A stretch of DNA of 64,000 nucleotides from Planktothrix sp. FACHB-1365 (GCF_014697575.1 NZ_JACJSC010000002.1:248001-312000), one strand, 5' to 3'; numbered from the stretch's first letter, positions 41,701 through 50,307 are shown. Numbers and translations are program-made. The notes: a model not told the origin generated them from the letters alone.

Positions 41701-44042
41701 AAGCCGCTTTAGAAAAAATGAGTCGAGAGCAATTGTTAAAACGGAATCAACTCTTACAACAGTTGTTAGGAGTCTCGATGGTCGTTGCCCTATTATTGGG
41801 TTTTACAACAAAAGTAGCGACTCATCAACAGCGACGGGCTGATCAACAAAAACAACTGGCAGATTTAGCGACCTTAACGGCTTCTTCTGAAGCGCTTTTC
41901 TTCTCACAATATAAGTTTGATGCCTTAATGGAAAGTTTAAGGGCGGCTCGACAATTTCAACAATTGAAAGCCACAACAGCGCTGAGTCCTGAACTGACCA
42001 CGATGGAAACTCGAATTGCAGCCACATTACAGCAGGCGGTGTATGGTATTGGAGAACGCAACCGTTTAGAAGGACATCTGGATGTCGCCTGGGATGTCTC
42101 TTTTAGTCCCGATGGTAAAACCATGGCTTCTGGGAGCTTTGATAAAACCGTTAAATTGTGGACACCTGAAGGTCAACTTTTACAAACCTTAGTCGGTCAT
42201 ACGGCCAGTGTCACGAGCGTTAGTTTCAGTCCCGATGGTCAATTACTCGCCTCTGCATCCCAGGATGGAACAATTAAACTTTGGCCGTTAGAGGCGGGAA
42301 TCACAAAAGTTAGGGGCCAGATGTCTGTTCCCCGGGTAACACTCCCAGGTCATCGCAAAAGCGTTTCCTCTGTCACCTTTTCACCGGATGGCCGTTTGAT
42401 AGCTTCGGGATCTGAAGATCGTCAATTAAAATTATGGAGTCGAGACGGGAAATTATTACGAACCTTTGTGAATCGGGCGGCGTTAACGTCCGTGACGTTT
42501 AGCCCCGATGGTCAAGTTTTAGCCATCGCTCTTGCTAATGGCATGGTAACAATTTTGGAATTGGATGGAACAATTCTCTACAATTTAGACCATACCGAAG
42601 ATCCGAAGGAAACGGTTTATAAAGTCCAATTTTCTCCGAATGGTAAATTCATAGCCACGGTGGGACAAGATCAAACCCTGAAACTGTGGAGCCGTCGCGG
42701 TCAACTGTTGAAAACCTTAAAGGGAGATGGCTCCAGAGTTTATGGGGTTCATTTTTCCCCCGATAGCAAATTATTAGCGACTTCTAGTGACGATAAGAAT
42801 ATTTATTTATGGACAGTGGAAGGAACGTTATTAAAACAATGGCAAGGACATGGGGATAAAGTCACGAATGTTCGATTTTCTCCCGATGGCAAGATTTTAG
42901 CGTCTTCTAGTTATGACAAAACGGTGAAACTGTGGAATATTGATCGCATTCCTCTGAAAACCCTCACCGGACATCAACATCGAGTTTTAGGGGTGAGTTT
43001 TAGCCCTAATGGTGAGATATTTGCCTCAGCAAGTCAGGATAAAACCGTGAAGTTGTGGAGTCGTACAGGAGCGTTATTAACGACATTAACCGGACATCAA
43101 GATCGGGTGGCGACGGTGAGTTTTAGCCCGGATGGTGAACTGTTGGCGACGGCCAGCTATGACCATAGGGTGAAATTGTGGAAACTGAGTGATGACACCG
43201 AAAACTCCCAAACATCCTCTAGGCGATTATTTCAGTTTGGGGCGTTCGGGGGAATTCCTGGGCTGTTTCATCGCGGGACAACGGCGTTACCTTCTCAGAA
43301 AAAGCGAGTTTCTGTAGAATCCATTCAATTGCTCAACAGTTGGAGCGCTCATGATGATAGCATTATGAGTGTTACCTTCAGCCCTGATGGGGAAACGATT
43401 GCCACAGCCAGTAAGGATAAAACGGTGAAATTGTGGAACCGCCAGGGGGAGTTATTACACACCTTAATCGGACATCATTTATGGGTTAATAGTGTTACGT
43501 TTAGCCCGGATGGTCGAGTGATTGTGACTTCTAGTGACGATGGAACGATTAAGCTGTGGAATCATCAGGGAACTTTGTTAAAAACCATTGCGGGCCATCA
43601 AGGTTTGATTCTCAGCGTCAGTTTTAGCCCCGATGGTCAAGTGATTGCGTCCGCCGGCTATGACAATACGGTTAAACTTTGGGATCGCAAGGGGAACTAT
43701 CTCAAGACATTATTAAAGGGATCAAGTGATAGTGTGACCAGTGTAGTGTTTAGTCCTGATAGTCAGTTAATCGCCTCAGCCAGTTTCGATGGTACGGTTA
43801 AACTTTGGAGTCGTCAGGATGGCACCTTATTAAAAACCTTAGTCGGCCATCGGGATAGCGTCATGGGGATTAGCTTCAGTCCCGATGGTCAGGTTTTAGT
43901 GTCCGCCAGTCGGGATAAAACCTTAATTATGTGGAATCTCGATTTGGATAACCTGATTGATCGCGCTTGTGATTGGGTTTACGATTATCTGCGAACAAAT
44001 CCTAAAGTTGGCAATAGCGATCGCTATCTGTGCCATCTATAG
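38796..44042 (+). CDS. Giant STAND NTPase with TPR-like region and 14 WD40 repeats
   Basis: From ATG 38796 (MNKLLDSQAVASVNQQGLHR) the protein has 1748 residues. A TTG 45 bp upstream would add 15 residues not typical of the family. It has an N-terminal alpha/beta region (1-200), a helical TPR-like region (210-500), and a STAND ATPase with Walker A GRSGVGKS (543-550) and Walker B LIFDQFEEFF (about 660). One hydrophobic helix lies near 992-1008 and a short coiled coil before it. Fourteen WD40 units run from about 1090 to the end, enough for two seven-bladed propellers, with a 50-residue insertion after unit nine. STAND proteins are signal-dependent switches that oligomerise. The ligand is unknown; defence or developmental signalling is possible. 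Confidence 0.9.
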   Translation: MNKLLDSQAVASVNQQGLHRLLRSVSLSQGQFSLVLVRCNSSQLRQQVLQAVQADSEIAIELLILSAQTSTLYTTLSQYVQTHSPSALMILGLETVENLDALLSSTNQVRDEFRKQFNFPLILWITDDIATQLIRLAPDFKSWAAATIKFQLTTAELLDYLKLQANTFFTLAELKIKAWKPETQQAFQSSVSRSYPSDFAINSNRRRELELHWQDLQNRGYELDPALEAFRQFIFAQDGDANDHSEKARQHYQQSLAFLQHECLQKDVGCWFTVNRQGIVLFHIALTYWIQATRNPGIKHTLLLEAKNYFEQSQQIFEQAGRPDLSAGVLSHLGEVLQRLQLWEELQELAISGLKMHLIYGTASQLAQDYGFMAEVALRRSQWNQALALAQLALTILPELNRTASRGQCLLLLARCYQQQGEWLQARQELELALEQTKPQYNPQLYLDILGELRNIYYHQGQYRQAFRIKKKQRELEHQYGFRAFIGAAQLQPPKQAINPSSLQGENIVTIAEEMMASCRQQDIQNLLNRLSRDDHKLIIVHGRSGVGKSSLVNAGLVPALKNTAISARGCLPVVIQGYTDWARELERSLANALLNCDAFKYPDESIKKLWYNVIAQSSTKPKKLCKKNAETANSFILNSSSFVLKQLNKNADRNLLTVLIFDQFEEFFFVSHHQTRRKIFYDFLKVCLDLPFVKIIFSIREDYLHYLLECDYLLNLEAINNNILDKKIRYHLRDFTLAEAKTVIDRLTQRAKLKLEPALINALVTDLADERQEVRPIELQVVGAQLQEEGEHGITTLSTYQKLGINPKAELIKHSIEQVIQDCGQENEDAAWEVLFALTDEKFTRPIKTKAELITAARRRQQEADKGTRGLGDKGINRILAGGQHFDKLSAKLSTIVEDREEPEAFIDVILESGLLLRRREEPEDRYQLLHDYLVLPIRQRYALQEQQRQQDIQQRLNQVQAEKYQAEAALEKMSREQLLKRNQLLQQLLGVSMVVALLLGFTTKVATHQQRRADQQKQLADLATLTASSEALFFSQYKFDALMESLRAARQFQQLKATTALSPELTTMETRIAATLQQAVYGIGERNRLEGHLDVAWDVSFSPDGKTMASGSFDKTVKLWTPEGQLLQTLVGHTASVTSVSFSPDGQLLASASQDGTIKLWPLEAGITKVRGQMSVPRVTLPGHRKSVSSVTFSPDGRLIASGSEDRQLKLWSRDGKLLRTFVNRAALTSVTFSPDGQVLAIALANGMVTILELDGTILYNLDHTEDPKETVYKVQFSPNGKFIATVGQDQTLKLWSRRGQLLKTLKGDGSRVYGVHFSPDSKLLATSSDDKNIYLWTVEGTLLKQWQGHGDKVTNVRFSPDGKILASSSYDKTVKLWNIDRIPLKTLTGHQHRVLGVSFSPNGEIFASASQDKTVKLWSRTGALLTTLTGHQDRVATVSFSPDGELLATASYDHRVKLWKLSDDTENSQTSSRRLFQFGAFGGIPGLFHRGTTALPSQKKRVSVESIQLLNSWSAHDDSIMSVTFSPDGETIATASKDKTVKLWNRQGELLHTLIGHHLWVNSVTFSPDGRVIVTSSDDGTIKLWNHQGTLLKTIAGHQGLILSVSFSPDGQVIASAGYDNTVKLWDRKGNYLKTLLKGSSDSVTSVVFSPDSQLIASASFDGTVKLWSRQDGTLLKTLVGHRDSVMGISFSPDGQVLVSASRDKTLIMWNLDLDNLIDRACDWVYDYLRTNPKVGNSDRYLCHL
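41385..41475 (+). repeat. Short tandem and dispersed repeat inserted in frame in the STAND gene
   Basis: The segment contains tandem GGGGACTA units followed by CTTCGACAAACTCAGTGC, a sequence that looks like dispersed cyanobacterial repeats. It is translated as DKGTRGLGDKG...HFDKLSAKLS between ATPase and helical regions, with no frame loss. Confidence 0.5.
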
Positions 44043-44047
44043 TGCTA

Positions 44048-44076
44048 GGGAACAGGGAACAGGGAACAGGGAACAG
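44048..44076 (+). repeat. Four-unit GGGAACA heptamer array
   Basis: AGGGAACA repeats in a seven-base period, about four units, starting six bases after the STAND gene stop codon. It is the same heptamer type as at 24775-24830. Confidence 0.85.
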
Positions 44077-44085
44077 ACGCGCCCT

Positions 44086-44113
44086 GTAGAGACGCGCCAT
44101 GGCGCGTCTCTAC
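44086..44113. repeat. 28-bp perfect palindrome (copy 2)
   Basis: GTAGAGACGCGCC is followed by its reverse complement around CATG. It differs from copy 1 (4123-4150) by a T-to-C change in one arm and the matching A-to-G change in the other. It may act as a terminator-like fold for the STAND gene. Confidence 0.85.
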
Positions 44114-44151
44114 TACAATTTTAATGCGTAGTGCTATACCCTTATATCTTC

Positions 44152-44235
44152 TTATAAAAGCAAGGAAAGTAATAGAAAGCCGAAGAATAGGAGGGCAGAT
44201 TCAAAAAATACTTGAAATTCTAATTTGCTAGTCAT
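44152..44235 (-). CDS. Candidate 27-residue single-helix membrane peptide
   Basis: ATG 44235 is preceded by AGGAG eight bases upstream. The peptide begins MTSKLEFQVFFESALL and ends in a hydrophobic FFGFLLLSLLL helix. Its size and shape recall small photosynthetic membrane subunits, but it matches none that I know. It is convergent with the STAND gene. Confidence 0.45.
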   Translation of the reverse strand: MTSKLEFQVFFESALLFFGFLLLSLLL

Positions 44236-44559
44236 GGTTCCAACTCCTGATGGGGGTTAGTCTGGTCTGGGAGTATCCCACGAACATTGCGTTTGTGGGA
44301 AATCCATCTATTTTTACTGTTTTGCTCACCGCCTTATCTTTAATCGGGTGTTAGTTGAGGAGAATTAACCCCATAGTGGAGTAGAAATAGAACGTTGTGA
44401 CTCAGAAATTAAGTAGGTTTAATTTTGAACGGCTTAATCTTCTGAAATCTAAACAACTTAGCTTTTCTCCTTACTCTTATATTGTATTATTTTTTTTCAG
44501 GTTTGTACCTTAAGTTTTTCGCCTATTTGCCATTTCCTGATTAGTTTTATTAATCCCTA
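44236..44559. other. Gene-free stretch
   Basis: No gene, repeat or strong fold was seen. If the 27-residue peptide is real, its promoter should lie here. Confidence 0.35.
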
Positions 44560-45285
44560 TCAAGCACTTGTTTCCCAAGAAGGCAGATCGGTATGAAGAT
44601 GAGACATAGGTTCCCAGTTGAGAATATCGTGTAATAAAGCTTGATAGCCTCGGATATTGGGATGAAGACCATCAGCACTTAAATGTAACCGTCGCCAATG
44701 TTCTCCTCGTTTCAACCACAGGTCAAAAATATCGAGATAAGGAATCTGACGTTGTTCACAAGCTAACTGGGTGGCTTGTTTGTAGCGATACTGGTCAGCG
44801 TGATTATAATAAAAACAATCGAGAAATGGCATCTTACTTTCATCCACAGGCACCATTCCCACAAATAAAACCGGACACAAATTGACAGCCTGATCTAACA
44901 AATGATTCATTTGGGTATGAAAGTGTTCAAATTCTGTAAACTCCCGTCCATCTGCTCGTCCTAACCGGGGAGAATCATTCACCCCAACCGACAAAATCAT
45001 TAATTCAGGCTGACGATTTCGGAATTCTCCTCGGTGACTCCATTCTTTTTCCAACCGTTGGGAAACTTGAGCCACACCGTTTCCTCGCACCCCTAAATTA
45101 TAGAGGGCATGACCGGGATGGTTGGGAGACATCCACAGGCGACGTAAGCGTTCTACCCAGCCACCCCCAACGGGATCACCAAATCCATAAATTAGACTGT
45201 CTCCGAGAGCAACAATCCTCATGGGAAGATGGGGGTGATAAGGCTTAGGAAAATGGGAAAAAGATTGAGGAGAAAGGGTTCGCAT
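44560..45285 (-). CDS. SGNH/GDSL-family hydrolase
   Basis: This 241-residue protein has the SGNH blocks: ALGDSLIYGFGDPVGGGWVE (nucleophile Ser), NLGVRGNGVAQV (Gly block), LSVGVNDSPR (Asn block) and the SADGLHPNIRGYQALL Asp/His pair. It is a predicted esterase or lipase-like acyl hydrolase in the cytosol, with no signal peptide. The ATG at 45285 follows AAGG; the fold itself begins at Met22. It is followed by 324 bp before the nearest gene. The substrate is unknown. Confidence 0.85.
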   Translation of the reverse strand: MRTLSPQSFSHFPKPYHPHLPMRIVALGDSLIYGFGDPVGGGWVERLRRLWMSPNHPGHALYNLGVRGNGVAQVSQRLEKEWSHRGEFRNRQPELMILSVGVNDSPRLGRADGREFTEFEHFHTQMNHLLDQAVNLCPVLFVGMVPVDESKMPFLDCFYYNHADQYRYKQATQLACEQRQIPYLDIFDLWLKRGEHWRRLHLSADGLHPNIRGYQALLHDILNWEPMSHLHTDLPSWETSA

Positions 45286-45594
45286 ACAAGCCTTCTTTTG
45301 AGGTCACATTGAAACCGAGGCGTTAAATTTTAGCACCCTCAAATCGCTCACTAGCAGGTATAATGCCTGTTTGACGGGATTTAAAGTTACTACTTTTAAC
45401 TTAAATTTAGTCTAGCCTTGCTTGAGTTAAAAAAAAAGTTCCTGATGAACCTTTAAGATTAGATTTTTTTATGTTTGCTTGCTGCCGATTCGACAAAGTG
45501 TTGTTCAAAGATAAACTCTGAATATTAATTAATAAAATAATGTTCTGATTTTGAACAATTTTATTGACAGTTCTTAATCTTTGGAAAAATATAT
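45286..45594. other. Gene-free stretch between SGNH hydrolase and the pha operon
   Basis: A/T-rich, with an isolated TATAAT near 45359. No gene or repeat was found. It should hold the minus-strand promoter of the SGNH hydrolase gene. Confidence 0.35.
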
Positions 45595-45635
45595 TAAAAA
45601 AGGGGAACTGAACTTAAGGTTTTTTCAGTATCCCC
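45595..45635 (-). terminator. Intrinsic terminator of the pha operon
   Basis: GGGGAACTGAA (45602-45612) pairs with TTCAGTATCCCC (ending at 45635) with one bulged base. On the minus strand the hairpin is followed by seven T residues (complement of 45595-45601). It lies 33 bp past the phaC stop codon. Confidence 0.75.
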
Positions 45636-45667
45636 AGGATATTTTTCTCTAAAAACGGCTTATTCCG

Positions 45668-46762
45668 CTAACTTCTGGCTTTTAACCAATTGGCAATGGT
45701 GGGGGGTAAATCCCGTTGTACTTTCCCACTCACATACATTCCAATATGTCCGACGGGGAAAGATTGGACGGTATAATCTTTACTACCCACATATTGTTTT
45801 AAGGCAATAGATGATGATGGATCTACTAAATGATCTTTCTCCGCATACAGATTTAAAACAGGCATATTCACCGCTTTTAAATTCACCTGTTTCTCCCCAA
45901 TCAAAACTTCACCTTTAATTAATTTATTGCCTTGGTAGAAATCTTTTAAAAACTGCCGATAGGCTTCTCCAGCTTGATCTGGACTATCAAAAATCCATTT
46001 TTCCATCCGCATAAAATTAAGCAATTTATCTTGACTGCTCATAATATCCGGTAAATCCAAATATTTTTGATATCCCAATTGCAACGGTTTAAGCATCAAA
46101 AATTCAAGATTGAGGAAATCCCCTGGAACATTCCCCATCGCATCAATCATTAAATCCACATCTAACGCATCAGAACCCAGGGTACAACCTCCCCGCATAT
46201 TTAATAGGGTATTTTTCATTTTAAAATCAACGGGAGTCACCATCACAATTAAGTTCTTCACCTTGTCGGGGTGCATGGAACTATAACACAAACTAAAGGT
46301 TCCTCCTTGACAAATTCCTAATAGATTAATTTTGTCTAATTGATGGGTTTTGCAAATAAAATCGACACAGTTATCCAGATAACCATTTAAGTAGTCATCT
46401 AAGGTTAACCAGCGATCCGCGCGAGTTGGATATCCCCAGTCGAGTAAATAAACATCTAATCCCAATTTTAACAAATTGGCAACTAAGGATCGATCTTCCT
46501 GTAAGTCAACCATAAACGGACGGTTAACTAAGGCATAAACAATTAAAACCGGAATTTGAAAGGGTTTTTCGACCTGGGATTTAAAGCGATATAAAATCAC
46601 TTTATCTTCCTTATAAACCACTTCTTTAGGAGAAAAACCCACTTCAATATCTTCTTCTCGTAAACGGCTTAAATTTTCCATACCTTTCACGAGTTTTTGC
46701 GTTAACTCCACATATTCGTGGGTGGTATCTTCCAAGCTTAATTGAGTTAAAAAAGGTAACAT
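45668..46762 (-). CDS. phaC: Class III poly(3-hydroxyalkanoate) synthase catalytic subunit
   Basis: This 364-residue alpha/beta-hydrolase polymerises hydroxyacyl-CoA on granule surfaces as a complex with PhaE. The lipase-like box is GICQGG with catalytic Cys151. The acid lies in NLYAEKDHLVDPSS and the histidine in FPVGHIGMYVSG. Length (about 360) and the short N-terminus mark class III rather than class I or II. It is the last gene of a phaA-phaB-phaE-phaC run and is followed by a terminator. Confidence 0.96.
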   Translation of the reverse strand: MLPFLTQLSLEDTTHEYVELTQKLVKGMENLSRLREEDIEVGFSPKEVVYKEDKVILYRFKSQVEKPFQIPVLIVYALVNRPFMVDLQEDRSLVANLLKLGLDVYLLDWGYPTRADRWLTLDDYLNGYLDNCVDFICKTHQLDKINLLGICQGGTFSLCYSSMHPDKVKNLIVMVTPVDFKMKNTLLNMRGGCTLGSDALDVDLMIDAMGNVPGDFLNLEFLMLKPLQLGYQKYLDLPDIMSSQDKLLNFMRMEKWIFDSPDQAGEAYRQFLKDFYQGNKLIKGEVLIGEKQVNLKAVNMPVLNLYAEKDHLVDPSSSIALKQYVGSKDYTVQSFPVGHIGMYVSGKVQRDLPPTIANWLKARS

Positions 46763-46794
46763 AGTTTTAATTCAAGTTAGGGGATATGGAATGG

Positions 46795-46815
46795 GGAACA
46801 GGCATCTTGCCTGTT
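46795..46815. repeat. Palindromic repeat between phaE and phaC (copy 1)
   Basis: A 21-bp sequence with GGAACAGGCA and TGCCTGTT arms. The same sequence occurs inverted at 48041-48061 between phaB and phaE. Confidence 0.8.
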
Positions 46816-46847
46816 AATTAAAACCTATTAACAAAACAGGTCAACCG

Positions 46848-47852
46848 TTAACCTTCTGGTTCATACTTTGCTAAGGTTTTTTTCAACCGTTTAACTTCTT
46901 TCCGCAGTTCATAAACCGTTTTATGAATTTCATCGACTTCGCTGCGAGAAGGCATATTCATCGCTTTCATCCAAGATTCCATTAATTCTTGTTGTTGAAT
47001 GCGATAGGCATTTAAAGCATTGAGAAAATCTCCATGAACTTTAAGATTTTCTTCCGAAACAAAAGTCTTCTCAAAAATATCGTCAGAAACGATACTCCAG
47101 AGATCTTGAAACTTCCGCCAGTCGGTAACAGGTTCGCCTTTTTCAGCTAATTCAACTAATTTTTGAATTAAGGCTTCAAAGGACTTAACTTGAATATCGG
47201 ATAATAAAATTTGATAATTGTTACTAGCGCGATAAAGATTTGTCCATTGATCAAATCCTTTGAGAATTTTATTGTTAAACTCCCGTGTAATTCCTAGGGT
47301 CGGACTTTGCAAAAAATTCCCAAAGGTAGGTTGATAAAACATCTCCCAATACAGGTTATTCAGTTCGATCCAAGGTTGACTATTTCCTGTCCAAGTTTGG
47401 TTTAATGGGCCAAGGGAAGACTCCATATAAGCCATCCAAACTTGATTAAACTTTTGGATTTGTTGAGAATATAATTGCCAAAGTTGAGTGGTATCTTGAT
47501 TGATCTTTTGATTTCCTAGGGAAAAATCATCTAATTGTTTGCGAATTTGTGCGGTATAATTGGTTAAGGTTTTTTGCCAATCATCCCCCGCTTGAACTTT
47601 CGGTAAAATATCTTGCCAAGCCTCAAAAGACAGCTTCAGAAAACGCATTAATAATTGTTGATTTTGCGTAAACCGTTCTGTTAAAGCGGTCATATTGGGT
47701 TTGGTTTCCGCATTTCCGTTTTCTGCGGTTGCTACTCCCATTTGATTAAACCAGGCTTTCCAAATTTGAGTTCCTGCATCCGTCCAAGCATTCACCCAAT
47801 TTCCGGTTAAATCATTCCAAGTTGCGGTTTCTTTATCCATTTTTTTCACCAT
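46848..47852 (-). CDS. phaE: Class III PHA synthase subunit PhaE
   Basis: This 334-residue helical protein is the partner of PhaC in class III synthases. It carries the family features WNDLTGNWVNAWTDAGTQIW near the N-terminus and a C-terminal coiled coil (VDEIHKTVYELRKEVKRLKK). It has no catalytic residues of its own and activates PhaC at the granule. The start may be ATG 47840 (MDKETATW), which has GGTGA upstream, rather than 47852. It is separated from phaC by 85 bp that contain a palindromic repeat. Confidence 0.93.
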   Translation of the reverse strand: MVKKMDKETATWNDLTGNWVNAWTDAGTQIWKAWFNQMGVATAENGNAETKPNMTALTERFTQNQQLLMRFLKLSFEAWQDILPKVQAGDDWQKTLTNYTAQIRKQLDDFSLGNQKINQDTTQLWQLYSQQIQKFNQVWMAYMESSLGPLNQTWTGNSQPWIELNNLYWEMFYQPTFGNFLQSPTLGITREFNNKILKGFDQWTNLYRASNNYQILLSDIQVKSFEALIQKLVELAEKGEPVTDWRKFQDLWSIVSDDIFEKTFVSEENLKVHGDFLNALNAYRIQQQELMESWMKAMNMPSRSEVDEIHKTVYELRKEVKRLKKTLAKYEPEG

Positions 47853-47944
47853 GAATTCAATTGTTTAAGAAGAACTCCACCCACCCTACCCTTGAAGACG
47901 GGAGGAGTTATTATATGAAATCTTTAAATGTTGGCTACACATCT

Positions 47945-47970
47945 CCCCCCTTTTTAAGGGGGGTTGGGGG
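47945..47970. repeat. CCCCCC/GGGGGG intergenic repeat
   Basis: CCCCCC (47945-47950) and GGGGGG (47958-47963) flank a T/A loop, and a second G-run follows. It lies in the phaB-phaE gap with a neighbouring palindrome at 48041. Confidence 0.65.
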
Positions 47971-48040
47971 GGATCATCTGTAGCGTTCATAATGGGATTT
48001 CATATTAATCATTTCCTTGAATCAAACAAAATAGGTATAA

Positions 48041-48061
48041 AACAGGCAAGATGCCTGTTCC
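48041..48061. repeat. Palindromic repeat between phaB and phaE (copy 2)
   Basis: Reverse-oriented, identical copy of the 21-bp repeat at 46795-46815. It is a short dispersed element that has entered the pha operon twice. Confidence 0.8.
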
Positions 48062-48078
48062 ACTTGTTTGAGTTATGT

Positions 48079-48801
48079 TTAAGTATGATGGGCTCCATTC
48101 ACTCGCAAAACTTCTCCAGTAACATAACTACTGGCAACCGGAGACAACAGAAAAGCACAAGCCCAAGCAATGTCTTCCGGTTCTCCAAAGCGACGGAAGG
48201 GAATTTCTGCGACTATTTTTTCCTTGATATTATCAGCGATCACTTTGGTCATTTCTGTATTAATAAATCCAGGGGCGATCGCATTTGCCCGTACATTATA
48301 ACGCGCCGCTTCTCTAGCTAAAGATTTGACTAAACCAATCACAGCCGCTTTCGTTGCGGCATAGTTGGTTTGACCCGCATTACCGCGATCGCCTGAAATT
48401 GAACTAATGGCAACAATTGACCCGGCTTTTTGTTCATACATTCCCGCAACAAAGGGTTTAATTGTATTCACAACCCCTTTTAAATTAACATTAATTACCG
48501 CATCCCAATCGGCGGGAGACAGTTTCCCAAAAAAGTTATCACGGGTAATCCCAGCGTTAGCCACAACCCCATAAACTGGCCCTAATTTTTCCGCAATTTC
48601 TTTGCCAACGGCCTCCATTTCTTCTAAATTCGTGACATCGGCTTTCGTTGCAAAAGCAGCCGGATGATCATCGGGAATATTAATATCTACAAACGCGACT
48701 TTTGCCCCTAATTCGGTTAATAACGAGACAATGGTTGCTCCAATTCCTCGACCGCCACCCGTGACAAAAATGACTTTATCTTCTAAACCTAAAGAAACCA
48801 T
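48079..48801 (-). CDS. phaB: Acetoacetyl-CoA reductase
   Basis: This 240-residue classical SDR reduces acetoacetyl-CoA to (R)-3-hydroxybutyryl-CoA with NADPH. The cofactor motif is TGGGRGIG (14-21), and the active site is SSISG with Tyr147 and Lys151 (YAATK). Homologues include FabG, but its place between phaA and phaE makes PhaB the better call. The start ATG at 48801 lies 45 bp after the phaA stop. Confidence 0.92.
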   Translation of the reverse strand: MVSLGLEDKVIFVTGGGRGIGATIVSLLTELGAKVAFVDINIPDDHPAAFATKADVTNLEEMEAVGKEIAEKLGPVYGVVANAGITRDNFFGKLSPADWDAVINVNLKGVVNTIKPFVAGMYEQKAGSIVAISSISGDRGNAGQTNYAATKAAVIGLVKSLAREAARYNVRANAIAPGFINTEMTKVIADNIKEKIVAEIPFRRFGEPEDIAWACAFLLSPVASSYVTGEVLRVNGAHHT

Positions 48802-48846
48802 ACTGTTTACTCCAATTCAAGTGATTAGTCTTAATCTTTAAATCCT

Positions 48847-50037
48847 TTAAACTCGTTCAATGGCTAAAGCCGTCCCGCCTCCCGTTCCATGACATAAGGC
48901 GGCTAACCCCAGGGTTTTATCCTGCTCTTTTAAGGCATTCAACAAGGTGACAATAATTCGGGTTCCTGATGCGCCAATAGGATGTCCTAAAGCGATCGCA
49001 CCCCCATTTACATTCATTTTGTCAAAGGGAACACCTAACATTTGATTGAATAAACAACTACTGACCGCAAAGGCTTCATTATTTTCTACTAAATCAAAAT
49101 CAGCAATTGTCATATTCAATTTAGTCAGAAGTTTCTGGGTTGCGAGTATCGGAATTTCCGTAAATCGCCAAGTTTCACCTCCGGCTAAAGTCCCTGACAT
49201 CAGTTTAGCTAAGGGTGTTAAACCGTATTTTTCCACCGCTTGAGCACTGGCTAAAACGACAGCCGCAGCACCATCGGAAAGTTGACTACTATTTCCCGCC
49301 GTTAATATTCCCTCTTTACTAAAAGCCGGACGTAATTTAGCTAAACTTTCTAAGGTTGTTTCCGGGCGAATTCCTTCATCTTGATCGAGAATTTGTGTGC
49401 CTTTTTTGCTGACAATTTCTATCGGGGCAATTTCCGCTTTAAAGGTTCCCCGTTGAGTCGCTTCGTTGGCGCGTTTGTGGGAATAAAACGCCACTTCATC
49501 TAAATTTTGCCGGGTGAACCCATGTTCAGCAGCCACTCGTTCGGTTTCATCCCCCATTCCCTCTCCAGTGGTGGGGTCAGTTAACCCGTCATACACCAGA
49601 ATATCAATTAACTGTTCCGGTGCACCCATGAGGAATTTATATCCCCATCTCGCCCGTTGGGAGAGATAAAATCCGGTTTGAGACATGGATTCTATGCCTC
49701 CGGCTAAGACGAGATCGGCTTCTCCGGCCCGAATGGCGGTTGCGGCATTAATCAGGGTCATCATACCGGAGGAACACACCATATCCACCGCATATCCATC
49801 CACATGGGCGGGAATTCCGGCTTTCAGGGCAGCTTGGCGAGGAATGAGTTGTCCGTGTCCGGCGCGGAGAACATTTCCCAAAATGTAGAGGTCTAAGGCA
49901 TCGCTGGGAACTCCTCCGCGTTCCAATGCAGCTTTGATGACGTGGGCCCCGAGATCGGAAGGAGAAAAACCTGCTAAGGAACCGCCAAAACGACCGAGGG
50001 GGGTGCGGACTGCTGAAACGATATACACATCAAGCAC
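48847..50037 (-). CDS. phaA: Acetyl-CoA acetyltransferase (beta-ketothiolase)
   Basis: This 396-residue thiolase joins two acetyl-CoA into acetoacetyl-CoA, the first PHA step. The nucleophile is Cys88 (DMVCSSGMMT). His lies in LGHPIGASG, and the second cysteine is in ALCHGTGGGT near the C-terminus. Translation appears to start at GTG 50037, with AGGAG nine bases upstream. It is the first gene of the pha operon, divergent from a small basic protein gene. Confidence 0.94.
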   Translation of the reverse strand: MLDVYIVSAVRTPLGRFGGSLAGFSPSDLGAHVIKAALERGGVPSDALDLYILGNVLRAGHGQLIPRQAALKAGIPAHVDGYAVDMVCSSGMMTLINAATAIRAGEADLVLAGGIESMSQTGFYLSQRARWGYKFLMGAPEQLIDILVYDGLTDPTTGEGMGDETERVAAEHGFTRQNLDEVAFYSHKRANEATQRGTFKAEIAPIEIVSKKGTQILDQDEGIRPETTLESLAKLRPAFSKEGILTAGNSSQLSDGAAAVVLASAQAVEKYGLTPLAKLMSGTLAGGETWRFTEIPILATQKLLTKLNMTIADFDLVENNEAFAVSSCLFNQMLGVPFDKMNVNGGAIALGHPIGASGTRIIVTLLNALKEQDKTLGLAALCHGTGGGTALAIERV

Positions 50038-50307
50038 TAATCCCTGCTCCTCTTGCTAAAACTTTTAAGAACAATGATTCTTTTTTATCATATTTGAGGA
50101 GTATAAATTCCTAAATAAAGTATTAAGAATCGAAGGAAAATAATTAAGAATCAAGAAGTTAATGTTAAGAATTGAACAGTGAATATTAAGTTTTGAAAAA
50201 ATAAGCAACTGGAGAACGGATCAGCAAAGCATAGAAAAGCCTGATGTTGAATTGTTTGGATGACTTGTGATCGCACAGCACTATCCTTAAAATAATTCTG
50301 TTTTTGC

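Noticed and set aside
44048-44076. Replication iterons
   Set aside because: GGGAACA heptamers resemble ordinary cyanobacterial short tandem repeats and no DnaA boxes or rep gene are nearby.
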